This document shows positions 9,804 through 19,200 of a stretch of DNA of 37,790 nt, piece by piece. The position numbers and the translations under genes are program-made. A model generated the notes under the pieces. It made no database searches and was not told where the DNA came from. It worked only from the letters and a program-made list of their open reading frames with translations. The number at the start of each line of letters is the position of its first letter. The first letter of the stretch is position 1. The DNA is from Candidatus Uhrbacteria bacterium (GTDB lineage: Bacteria; Patescibacteriota; Patescibacteriia; UBA9934; GWF2-40-263). The DNA lies in contig JACQSF010000019.1 in assembly GCA_016206085.1 (NCBI GenBank), positions 1 to 37,790 on the forward strand. The letters run 5' to 3'.

Positions 9804-11133
9804 AGCGTTTGTTGAGAGCTCGTCGTACGGCATCACGATCATCCCACGGAATTTTTTTCCCGCCCGCGACCGCCATCACTGGCTCACTTCCCTTTCCCGT
9901 GATGAGGACGAGGTCATCTGGTTCCGCAATCTGAATCACAAAGTCGATGGCCTCCTGACGATCCAAAATACGATACAGGTCTACTCCATCCATTTTTCCC
10001 GCACGCCCAGTCGCATCGGCCACATCGTTCACAATCTGCATCGGATCCTCATCGTAAGGATCCTCATTGGCGACGATGACGATGTCATCGTGTTGCGCGG
10101 ACAGTTCACCAAGAATTTTCCTACGAGCCACATCCCGTCCCCCACCCGCAGAACCAACAATGTGAATGATACGTTTATGCTCAATGAGTGAAACAGCCTC
10201 GTACATCGCATTGAGCGCCGCCGGTTCGTACGCGTAATCAACGATGATCGTGAACGGCTGGCCTTCGTCGACTTTCTCAAGTCTGCCGGGTACCGACTCG
10301 AGTTCCTCAACTCCCTCGCGGATATTTTTCTGATCGAATCCTCCTATCGAGAGTACGGTCATGGCGACAAGCGTGTTCTCCAAATAAAACCGTCCGATGG
10401 GTTTAAGATGCACAGACTTTCCCGCCCAAGAAAACGTCGTGCACGTTCCCTCAAATGCGACTTCGGCGGCAAGCACCGGCGTCGTATTGAGTCGAGTCTG
10501 AAGTTCCGGTTGAGCCCCTTTCCATGAACATCCACCATACCGATCTGCTTTAAACGAGAGAACGTACTCCGCATGAGGGTCGTCAAGATTCACCACGATT
10601 GACTTCTCGATCTCACGGCCGTCGATTTTTTTGCGAGGCAGTCGATGCAATCGATCGAACAGCTTCCCCTTTGCTGCCTTGTAATTTTCAAATCCCCCAT
10701 GCGCTTCGATGTGTTCGGGTGTGAGGTTGGTGAATGCGATCACATCGTAGTTGATACCGATGTGGCGCGACTGCATGATCCCCTGCGAGGACGTTTCGAT
10801 AATCACATATCGACAACCGGTCTTCACCATGTCCCGCAGAAGCTTCTGTGTTTGAAATCGACCGAGCATGGTCATCTTTTTGTCGTTCACCCATTCGCGA
10901 TCGGCGACTTTGAAGCTCACCGTCGTCGTCCAGCCCACACGTTCGCCTACGGACTCCAGGAGACGACCGATGAACTGAACCGTCGTCGATTTTCCATTTG
11001 TTCCCGTAACGCCGATTACGATCAACTTTTCGCTAGAATGTCGATACAAAAAGGCCGCCAAGCGAGCCAATGTGTAGTGATAGGCACCGATCAGGGGCTC
11101 GGGGATAATGGATCGCAAAACAGCCTTTATCAT
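9781..11133 (-). CDS. murE: Mur ligase family protein (MurE-like)
   Basis: VIGVTGTNGKSTTVQFIGRLL; FTNLTPEHIEAHGGFENYKAAKGKLF; VDYAYEPAALNAMYEAV. Confidence 0.88.
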   Translation of the reverse strand: MIKAVLRSIIPEPLIGAYHYTLARLAAFLYRHSSEKLIVIGVTGTNGKSTTVQFIGRLLESVGERVGWTTTVSFKVADREWVNDKKMTMLGRFQTQKLLRDMVKTGCRYVIIETSSQGIMQSRHIGINYDVIAFTNLTPEHIEAHGGFENYKAAKGKLFDRLHRLPRKKIDGREIEKSIVVNLDDPHAEYVLSFKADRYGGCSWKGAQPELQTRLNTTPVLAAEVAFEGTCTTFSWAGKSVHLKPIGRFYLENTLVAMTVLSIGGFDQKNIREGVEELESVPGRLEKVDEGQPFTIIVDYAYEPAALNAMYEAVSLIEHKRIIHIVGSAGGGRDVARRKILGELSAQHDDIVIVANEDPYDEDPMQIVNDVADATGRAGKMDGVDLYRILDRQEAIDFVIQIAEPDDLVLITGKGSEPVMAVAGGKKIPWDDRDAVRRALNKRYGRPYTY

Positions 11134-11293
11134 AGGTTGTTCTATTTTAACACAGATGCCACTCACTCAGTGGGTAGCCACGACCAAAAACAAAACAACG
11201 CGATTGTCACATCGGTGGCTTTCGCGTCGTTTCACTTTCTAAGACGCTCAAACGATGGGAGAGAGTCCAATCATCTGAGCATCTTGGAAAGTC

Positions 11294-11329
11294 GGCCGTT
11301 GCCACACGCGTAGGTGTGCGACAACGGCC
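11294..11329 (-). terminator. Strong hairpin GGCCGTTG..CAACGGCC downstream of the high-GC pseudogene
   Basis: Perfect 8-bp outer stem with inner CACAC/GTGTG. Confidence 0.5.
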
Positions 11330-11355
11330 AGCTTGAGTGTCCCATGAGAATGGAA

Positions 11356-11569
11356 CTAGCGCCGGTGACCGCCGAACTTGGCCAGCAGGTCGGCCAGCGT
11401 GGCGGTGCCGCTGCTGGTCGACCCGGTCGTGTCCGCCTTCGCACTCCGACTGGGGGGGTCGGCGCAGAGCTTCTCGGCCCAGAAGGCGACCGCCTCGATG
11501 TCCCGGCCGGCGGCCTATTCGCGAAGACTTGAGCTGCATGTCCAGGCTGGACAGCACTCGAACCGCCAT
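11356..11569 (-). pseudogene. Frameshifted small high-GC gene (~70 aa), unknown function
   Basis: MAVRVLSSLDMQLKSSRE in one frame continues as AAGRDIEAVAFWAEKLCADPPSRSAKADTTGSTSSGTATLADLLAKFGGHRR* in the next frame; single shift near 11515. Confidence 0.55.
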
Positions 11570-11641
11570 GTTTGACGAGCCAAGTGCTGACCATCTGGAC
11601 TATAGAGCAGAGCGGCTCGCGAGTTGTTTTTAACGCATCTT

Positions 11642-11685
11642 CGCGTCGTGCGAATCAGTGATACATCACTTGCTCGCATGACGTG
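11642..11685. repeat. Hairpin repeat, copy 1
   Basis: CGTC.TGCGA.AGTGAT/ATCACT.TCGCA.GACG long imperfect palindrome. Confidence 0.65.
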
Positions 11686-11717
11686 GGGAGTGTATCGACG
11701 ATTGTGACGCATCCTCG

Positions 11718-11759
11718 CGCCATGCGAATCAGCGACGGATCGCTAGCTCACATGAGGCG
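11718..11759. repeat. Hairpin repeat, copy 2
   Basis: Diverged direct copy of 11642-11685; ATGCGAATCAGCGA..TCGCTAGCTCACATGAGG with a compensatory stem change. Confidence 0.6.
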
Positions 11760-11813
11760 GGAAATATTCATTATCGTTGCGGATGTGAAACGAATTTGAT
11801 ATGTTGCGTGTGT

Positions 11814-12071
11814 ATGAAAGATTCAATTTTGCAATATACGGTTCTATTCACCCCGGATGAAGAATCAGGTGGTTTTGTTGTAGAAGTTCCCGCGCTTCCT
11901 GGATGTCATACACAAGGCGAAACGCTGGAAGAGGCTAAATCGATGGCAAAGGAAGCGATTGAGCTTTACCTGGAAACTCTACAGGATAGAGGGATTCAAA
12001 TTCCGGAAGATGAAGATCCGAATTTCTTTAAGGCTAAAGTTTCAGTTCGGCTTGAGCGTCAGCCTATTTAG
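11814..12071 (+). CDS. hicB: HicB-family antitoxin
   Basis: MKDSILQYTVLFTPDEESGGFVVEVPALPGCHTQGETLEEAKSMAKEAIELYLETL. Confidence 0.92.
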   Translation: MKDSILQYTVLFTPDEESGGFVVEVPALPGCHTQGETLEEAKSMAKEAIELYLETLQDRGIQIPEDEDPNFFKAKVSVRLERQPI

Positions 12072-12077
12072 CTTGCT

Positions 12078-12305
12078 ATGCCGCCGTTGCCGATTCTGAA
12101 ACCACAAGAAGTCGTGCGTGTGTTTGAACGATTGGGATATATAAGACATCGACAGACGGGTAGTCATCTCATCTTGGCTCATCCCGATAACCACGTACAT
12201 CATCCTGTCATTCCTCTTCATAACAAGGATCTGAAACGAGGAACACTTCGAGCTATTATTCGACAAAGCGGAATGACTGTAGATGAGTTTCTAAAATTAT
12301 TGTAA
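12078..12305 (+). CDS. hicA: HicA-family mRNA interferase toxin
   Basis: LPILKPQEVVRVFERLGYIRHRQTGSHLILAHPDNHVHHPVIPLHNKDLKRGTLRAIIRQSGMTVDEFLKLL. Confidence 0.92.
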   Translation: MPPLPILKPQEVVRVFERLGYIRHRQTGSHLILAHPDNHVHHPVIPLHNKDLKRGTLRAIIRQSGMTVDEFLKLL

Positions 12306-12392
12306 AGAACGAACCAATCTCTCTGCGGAGGTTGTTTTGTTTTAATGAACCTCTCATCCCCCACCACGACATGTGATGAAGGAAGTTGAGGT

Positions 12393-12427
12393 CTGGGCCG
12401 CGGCGATCGTGCATCGCGTTGGCCCAG
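12393..12427. terminator. Hairpin CTGGGCC-gcg-GCGAT-cgtgc-ATCGC-gtt-GGCCCAG
   Basis: Two nested perfect stems downstream of the high-GC minus-strand gene. Confidence 0.45.
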
Positions 12428-12559
12428 CAGTCAGGGAGTGAGTGTCTCTCGATTCCCGCGAACCCTGTGTCACGGGGAGAGTTTTGGGCTGGGCTGCCTA
12501 GGATCGCCCGCCCGGATGAAGGAACTGTTCGCGCCTAGAACGCGTTGCTGGCTGTCGCC

Positions 12560-13508
12560 CTACAGCGCGGCGCGGACGGCGGCGAGGGCGGCCTCCTCGT
12601 GCTCGGGGTCGACGTTCGCCTTCTGGGCGAAACCCGAGGCGGTCGGCACCACCACCTTGACGGCGGCGAGGAGGTCGAAGGACTTGCTGTCCGTTCCGAA
12701 CGCGACCATGACCTTCTTGGCCTTGATCGCGGGGACGAACATCTCGCCCTCGCACACGACCACCTTGGCACCGCTCTTGTACAGGCGGGCCATGAGGGTG
12801 GTCATGTCGACCTTCTTGCCGATCGTCGAGACGCGGACGATACCGTTTCCGAGGTCGGTCTTGGCGGCGAGGATGTCCCGGTGGTTGGCCAGGATCTCCT
12901 CGTACTCCACCATCCAGCCCCGGACGGTGTCGTCGGCGTCCCGGCTCTGCGCGAACAGCCGGGCGAGGTGGACGCGGCGGGCGTCGTTGCCGATGTCGCT
13001 CTTCACCGCCTGGTTCACGATTCCGCCGAGGCGCGTCGAGAAGTCCATGCGGTCGCCGGCGTCGGCCGCGTCCATCAGTTCGACGGCGTGCTCGTCCGCC
13101 CCGGCCCCGACGGCCGCCTTGAGGATCGCGCCGGAGGACTTGAGCGTCCCGCCGGCCTGGCTCTGCGGCTCCACGAGGAGGCCGTCGAAGGTGCCGAGCA
13201 CCTCCAGCCAGTCCTCGCGGCTGTGCTCGTCGATCACGGCCACGATCTCGTGGCCCGCCTCGCGGACGCGGCGGACGAAGTCAGCGGTCATGGACTTCTC
13301 CCGGTTGTTCACCGCGAGGTCCACGAAGGCGACCTTCGACCCGACGGCCCACTTGGTCGGGTCGACCTTGTCGACCGTGAAGGCCTGGGTGAACTGCAAC
13401 CCGACATTGCTCCCCCCCCCCACACGAAATGAGGCGGAGAAGCGAGGCCGCGGTGCAGACGCCGTCGACGGAGCCGACGGAAAGAATCTGGGTGATGTTC
13501 CTGAGCAT
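12560..13508 (-). pseudogene. Possible DHH-like phosphoesterase, high-GC, apparent +1 frameshift at a G10 run
   Basis: N-term MLRNITQILSVGSVDGVCTAASLLRLIS (start 13508, RBS ggagg) joins GGSNVGLQFTQAFTVDKVDPTKWAVGSKVAFVDLAVNNREKSMTADFVRRVREAGHEIVAVIDEHSRED...AVRAAL* across C10 (plus strand 13412-13421). Confidence 0.7.
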
Positions 13509-13847
13509 GTTGCCTCCAGAGGTTTGGCCGGGTTGCCACCCGACGTTGCGAATGTATGCAACGATTAGCTCCGCTTGGGTTCCCCCTCGCGTCGCTTGTC
13601 TGGAAGGCCTTTTCAGACCTGCCCAACAAGTGGTACGAGACATCATCCAAAAACGACAAGCCACGAAATCAGCGCAACCAAAAACCGATGCTTCAATCGC
13701 AGGCAAAAAGAGACTGCAACCGAAGAATCGGTTTATCGCCAATGAGCATTTTTGCTCGGGTTATGGGCGATTCATATCTCTCTTCCCCAGGTTTTGAAGA
13801 GAACATTAAACCATATTTTGTCCACTTTGTCAAGACAACTGTAGAGA

Positions 13848-15308
13848 CTAGAAATTGTCTTCCAGTCTTTCGACGGAGTCCTTTGCACCCTCCACATCGT
13901 AATCCTCTGCTGAATCAATCATCTCCCCAAAGTCATAATTGCCGTAAAACGTGTCAGGAATATCATCGATCTGCTGATTCCAATCTGAACCATAGATATC
14001 TTCTGCGACATCCTCGTTGACAATCGCTCGTAATACTCCTTGAGCCTCCACTGCGTACACCGTAGGCACACTCTGAAATTTCACCATCTTTATTCCTGGA
14101 TGATAGGTGACGTTTGACCCAAGCGTGAGATCGGACATGAAATCCGCACTCACTTCAATAACATCGTCAAAATTCTCAAACCAGGTGAAAAAGACTCTCT
14201 CGTTCGGAAATGCGTGACGTTTTCCATCGGTCGCATAGTAATAAACCGAACGACAAGGATCATTCACGTCCGTCTCTCCTTCACAGGGAAGTTTCACGAG
14301 ATTGCTGGGTTCAACTTCGGCGATAAATTCTTCCTCAGGTTCTTCTTCAACCGCCGGCTCTTCCTCTCCAACATCTTCGACAACCTCGTAATGGTATACC
14401 GAGGAGTACACGTCATAATCCGTACCAGCTACCCAAACGTTGGATTCATCCGCAATGTGTGCGGTATAGAACGTAATATTCTCGTCGACAAAACGCTCTG
14501 TTGTCCATGTTGCTCCTCCGTCGTCAGACAGAATTACGATCTTGTCACCAGCAATAACCATACGATCGCCAACCACCTGAATATCATAAAGGTGTTGGGT
14601 GGACAGCCCACTCACAGAAATCGTCGACCAGCTCACTCCCCCGTCCGTCGTCTTTTTGAACGTCCCGTTCTCCCCAACAATCCATCCCGTTGAAGAACTC
14701 TCAAAGTGCACTCCCCACAGATTATCCGATCCAATGCGGCCATAGTTTGTCCACGTGATACCGTTGTTGCTTGCCTTCAAAAGTCGGCCAGCTCCGCCGA
14801 CCACCCAGGCGGTCCCATCTGCGTTATCTTGAACCGCGTAAAGTGTTTCGGTCACATTGGGAGAGCCACTAAACCAGTTTCCATTTGCGTAATACACAAC
14901 CGTGCCACTTGCCCCAACGACGTACCCCGTTGAAGACGTGGCGCGGTCGATATCATAAAATGTGTTACTCACCCCAAGTGACGCCGATGCCCAGGTGGCT
15001 CCGTCATCTTCTGAGTACGCGTATGCCCCCGATTCTCCTACAGCCAAGAAATCTCCGTTGGCGGCAACGTCAACATCATGCCACCACACGGATCCAGAAC
15101 TTGAGAGCAACGTCCACGTTGCCCCCGCGTCTGTTGAGCGCATACGGTTGCCTGTGTTGCCAACGGTGACAAGCACGTCACCGGATCCCGTAATTCCACG
15201 AATGCTCTGCATGGTTCCGTCGTCTTGAACGATCCAAACTTCTGCTGTATATGCCACAGAAGTCATTAAAAATGACAAGGCAATGATGACAAATGTTCTA
15301 AAAATCAT
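13848..15308 (-). CDS. Secreted YCF48/BNR-repeat-like protein with C-terminal surface domain
   Basis: Signal peptide MIFRTFVIIALSFLMTSVAYTAE; repeated GATWT/GVSWS units; C-term VYYYATDGKRHAFPNERVFFTWFENFDDVIEV.. Confidence 0.8.
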   Translation of the reverse strand: MIFRTFVIIALSFLMTSVAYTAEVWIVQDDGTMQSIRGITGSGDVLVTVGNTGNRMRSTDAGATWTLLSSSGSVWWHDVDVAANGDFLAVGESGAYAYSEDDGATWASASLGVSNTFYDIDRATSSTGYVVGASGTVVYYANGNWFSGSPNVTETLYAVQDNADGTAWVVGGAGRLLKASNNGITWTNYGRIGSDNLWGVHFESSSTGWIVGENGTFKKTTDGGVSWSTISVSGLSTQHLYDIQVVGDRMVIAGDKIVILSDDGGATWTTERFVDENITFYTAHIADESNVWVAGTDYDVYSSVYHYEVVEDVGEEEPAVEEEPEEEFIAEVEPSNLVKLPCEGETDVNDPCRSVYYYATDGKRHAFPNERVFFTWFENFDDVIEVSADFMSDLTLGSNVTYHPGIKMVKFQSVPTVYAVEAQGVLRAIVNEDVAEDIYGSDWNQQIDDIPDTFYGNYDFGEMIDSAEDYDVEGAKDSVERLEDNF

Positions 15309-15654
15309 AAAACTCCAATCCTGGTATTCCATTAAAATCTTTCTTATTCCTCGTGGCTAATAGTGCTCTCCATTCGAGGGCTGTCGCTGCAATAAGAAGG
15401 TCTGGTAGTCCAGTCTTTCTGGTTCGACTAAGGTGAGCGGCTCGTCTGGCAATGGAAGAATCGATAACTAATGTGCGGGTGAGTTGTAGAAAGTCATCTA
15501 TAATCGATTCCTCAACATCCGGTAGTCCGGCGAGTTGCAACAGCTCCGCCTCTGTGATAACCGACACCGCAAAAGCGACCTCCTTTGGAGTATCCGCAAG
15601 TATTCCTTTTTGCAAGTGTTCAATAACAATATTTGTATCCAGAAGAACCAGCAT
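15298..15654 (-). CDS. vapC: PIN-domain (VapC-like) ribonuclease toxin
   Basis: MLVLLDTNIVIEHLQKG...ITEAELLQLAG...RTRKTGLPDLLIAATALEWRALLATRNKKDFNGIPGLEF. Confidence 0.88.
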   Translation of the reverse strand: MLVLLDTNIVIEHLQKGILADTPKEVAFAVSVITEAELLQLAGLPDVEESIIDDFLQLTRTLVIDSSIARRAAHLSRTRKTGLPDLLIAATALEWRALLATRNKKDFNGIPGLEFYDF

Positions 15655-15655
15655 A

Positions 15656-15925
15656 CTATGACGGTTGTCGTTTCAGGCGCTTATCCCACTGTTTTCGCTG
15701 ATTTTTCTGCCAGGTCACAGGGCTCAGATCAAGATCTGCTAATGCGCCTGCCGTTCTGCGTAGAATTTGAAAACGCCTGTCCTCTTTTTCTCGTTGTACT
15801 TCCTGTAAACGACGATCCACATCGCCCGTTTGACCATATTGACGAGGGGATAAATTTTGTTTTTCCAAAAATTCGATGCGGCGTTGAAGATCCTTCAACG
15901 TCGTTGTGATTTGTTTGGTATCCAT
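15656..15925 (-). CDS. Small hypothetical protein immediately upstream of vapC (candidate antitoxin)
   Basis: MDTKQITTTLKDLQRRIEFLEKQNLSPRQYGQTGDVDRRLQEVQREKEDRRFQILRR; 1-nt gap to vapC. Confidence 0.65.
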   Translation of the reverse strand: MDTKQITTTLKDLQRRIEFLEKQNLSPRQYGQTGDVDRRLQEVQREKEDRRFQILRRTAGALADLDLSPVTWQKNQRKQWDKRLKRQPS

Positions 15926-16000
15926 AGAACTCATTGTTACTTTCGTTCGATTCAGTGCTTATTTGAGTAAAAAATCAATGACTATTCCTGGCATCAATTT

Positions 16001-16092
16001 TCTCGTCATTGCGAGAAGGAGCGAAGCGACGACGAAGCAATCTTCTGATGATTCGAAGGATTGCTTCGGCCTTCGGCCTCGCAATGACGAGA
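16001..16092. repeat. Palindromic REP/MITE-like element, copy 1
   Basis: TCTCGTCATTGCGAG ... CTCGCAATGACGAGA with internal GAAGCAATC/GATTGCTTC. Confidence 0.85.
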
Positions 16093-16144
16093 AACTCGCT
16101 ATGGGTTCATACAAGGAAAGAATATCACAAACCATCACAAACCA

Positions 16145-16170
16145 AAACCCGCGGGCGAACCCGCGGGTTT
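16145..16170 (-). terminator. Terminator of the S-layer-like gene
   Basis: AAACCCGCGGG-TTCG-CCCGCGGGTTT perfect hairpin. Confidence 0.8.
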
Positions 16171-16217
16171 GGCTTCCTTCATTCCTTCACGCAAAGCGAG
16201 AAGTGAATGCGAGAATC

Positions 16218-19200
16218 TTACTTAGCCCAAGTCTCGCCTGAAAGGTCGAGGTTCTTGATCAAGTAACCAACACGCCAGTCACCAGATCCTGTCTCGATTG
16301 ATGCGTCGTGAGACTCACCAGACATATCAGACCAGATGAAATTGTACGCGGTGTTGTTGCTTGAAGCGGTGGTACAGGCACTGGAGACTTGGTTATCAAG
16401 TTCCCAGATATCTCCCGAACCAGAGTCCTCAAGACAGATGTCAGCGGTGTCCAACGTGGTGTCTCCAGCAAGGTAGATGGAGAAGTAATCTTCATCACCT
16501 GTGTCAGAGTCGGAGTCAAATCCGCTTGGTTCAGCGCGCAACACGTAGGTTACGGTTTCACCAGCAGAGATCACTTCCTCGTTGGTATCCCAGATTACGA
16601 CAACGGTTGTGTTGGCTTCAAGGGCACCGGTGGTGTCCTCAATGTCCGCACCTGTGTCATCTTGGATGACGACAGCCGTTGAGCTTGTGGAGATATCTGT
16701 ACCGTTCTTGTAAAACTTCCAGCTCTGCATCTCAAGGGTATCCGCATCCCCGTCTGTCCAGGTGATTGGGAACTTGAGCTGCTTGATGGCGATTGAGCCA
16801 TTGCTGTCAGCCGTTACCGTGAACTTGTAGAGATCCAAGGCCTGTCCGTTCACAAGCGTGCTGTTTGTGAGATCCACAGCAGACACGGTTGGGATCGAAT
16901 TGTAGGCTCGAATCTCACTTGCATCACGATCTGTCGAGTCCGTTGTCACAGTTCCATTGGAATCACGATAACGGGTCGAATCAAGAGCTGTTGCGAGGTT
17001 CTGCTGTGAGGCAGCATAACCTGAACCAATGTCGTTGAGCGCATACTTAACGGTGATGGTCTTTGAAGAACCAGCAGCCACTTGGAGGCTCAAACCTGTC
17101 ACCAAGGCTGCGCCGTTCGTTACCGAGTCACCAGAGGTGGTGGCAAAGACAGCGGAACCAAGGAGAGTCGAACCGTCATAAATGTACGCGGTGCTGACCA
17201 CTCCAGCGGCTGCGGCAGAACCGACAGACACTTGAATCTGGTCAATGGTGTAGCTCTCGCGCACAGCCGTGTACTTGTACTTGGCAACCTCAACGGTCTG
17301 ACCACCGGCAACAATCTTAGCCACTGGGGTGTCACCACCCAAAGCAGTTGAGAAGCTACCAGCAGAGTACCAGGTGATGGCTTGACCAGAGATATCTGAA
17401 CCGTCAATGGACGTTGCAGAACCTGCGGTTGTTGCATCTACATCGAGGTCAGCGGTGATGATATCGTCGCCATCAGTATCATTCGTCAGGGCTGTGATGG
17501 CATCTGCATAAGCATTCACATAGATCGTCTCGCCAGCTTCCAGGGTGTAGCTGATTGACCATGAGTTGGTCGTAAGTGAGACGGTTGACTTTGTGTTGGA
17601 CGTATTTTCATCTCCAACAGGACCGTAGGTCAAATAGAGATTGCTGTAGTCCGCTGATGCATCTGCATCGGAAACTGCCGCAGAAAAGTCCACATCAAAG
17701 GTCGTGAGGTTCACGTCCTCCGTTGTGTTTGCTGTAATGGTCCAGGAACCAACTTTGTAAGCGGTCTTTGGAGACACGGCAGACTGAGCTGCATAGCTTG
17801 TGTTATTGGATACGGTAAGTGCACCAGTTCGCACGGTCAGGATGTTTCCTGAAACATCCGTACCAGGGCTTGAGATGTAACTGCCAGAGGTCTTGCGCAA
17901 CACGTTGCTTGAAGCAGCGCCCGCGTCGATAATCACCTGCAAGCTATCTGGAGCGTTGGTGTCAAACGCGTTGGTTCCATCGCTATCGTAAATGTCAGCC
18001 TTGATCTCAAGCGTAACCGGAGATCCTGGATAGACGATAAATGAAGAACCGAACGTGAAAGTGGTGTACGCCTGTGTTGAATCAGCATCACCGGCAATAG
18101 CCGTTGTACTACCAACCTGTGTGCCGTCGACAAACAGCGCACCGTTGCGGAGGGTGTAAGCGGTATCGCCGTCATCATCCGTGTTGGTACCATCGTCTTC
18201 CTCCTCAATCGCAATGTTCAAGTTTTCAATCTTCATCGCTTCTCCAGCAGCCTTCACCTCAAAGGAACCAATGGATTGCGAGGAAGCTCCACGAATCACA
18301 TCACCAGAAGCGGAGTCCGTTTTCTTTGTGTAGGTGAGCGTTCCGGATGAAATCGTCTGAGCTCCAGCATCTTGAGCCGCAAATGAAGCGGTCGCAGAAG
18401 AAGTGTTACCAGTCGCAAGGATTGGTTGTTCGTAATCTTCGTCAGTAACGAAGATATCTGCAACATCACGAAGACCCACGGTCACTGTTCGTGTAGAACC
18501 GCCAACAATGTCAGCGAGTACCTTGATAACATGTGAACCTGTATTCATCTTCACTGGATCATCGGAGAGATCAAACGTAACATATCCATCTGCATCTTGA
18601 GTCGCAACCGCATCGCCATAGGCAGTACCGGCAACATAGAGAGTCCAGTTTTGAACATCGTCAGAGTCGACAGAACCAATATTGCGGAAGGAAGCAGAGT
18701 ACAGATAGACCTCATTATTTCCAACGGTTACGGTTTCTTCCCAAAGACGATAATCGTCCTGTGGATCAAGAGAACTGTTGGCTGAAGGAGTAGAGGCTGT
18801 GGCAAATGCGAAGGTGGCGAAATTGCTTGGGAGTGTCGCCACGGTGTGGAGATCGCTCTCAAGTGGGAAGGATCCCTCAGCTTCGTTGGCACCTGCGAAT
18901 TCAACGTCAGACTCATCAAGCAGATCGACTCCAAGCGTCTGTCCACCTGTAGAGGCAGCCACGTTCGTTCGCACATCAATCGTCTTGGTTTCACCGGCTG
19001 GGATTACGAAGAGTCCTTCTGAACCTGTATCGTTCCAAGAAATTGTTCCACTGGAAACCGTGGCGGCATCACTCTCACGAGTATATCCATCAAAGAGATA
19101 CACAGCGGAGAGGGTTGTATCAGAAGATACGCCAGTGCGATCAAGGTTGATTCCTGTAACTACAGCATCGTCACCGGTGTTGTTCTCGAAGTCGTAAGAG

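Noticed and set aside
12545-13432. 295-aa plus-strand ORF and the 376-aa ORF at 12438-13568
   Set aside because: Antisense or shifted frames of the high-GC minus-strand gene; no start context or family signature.
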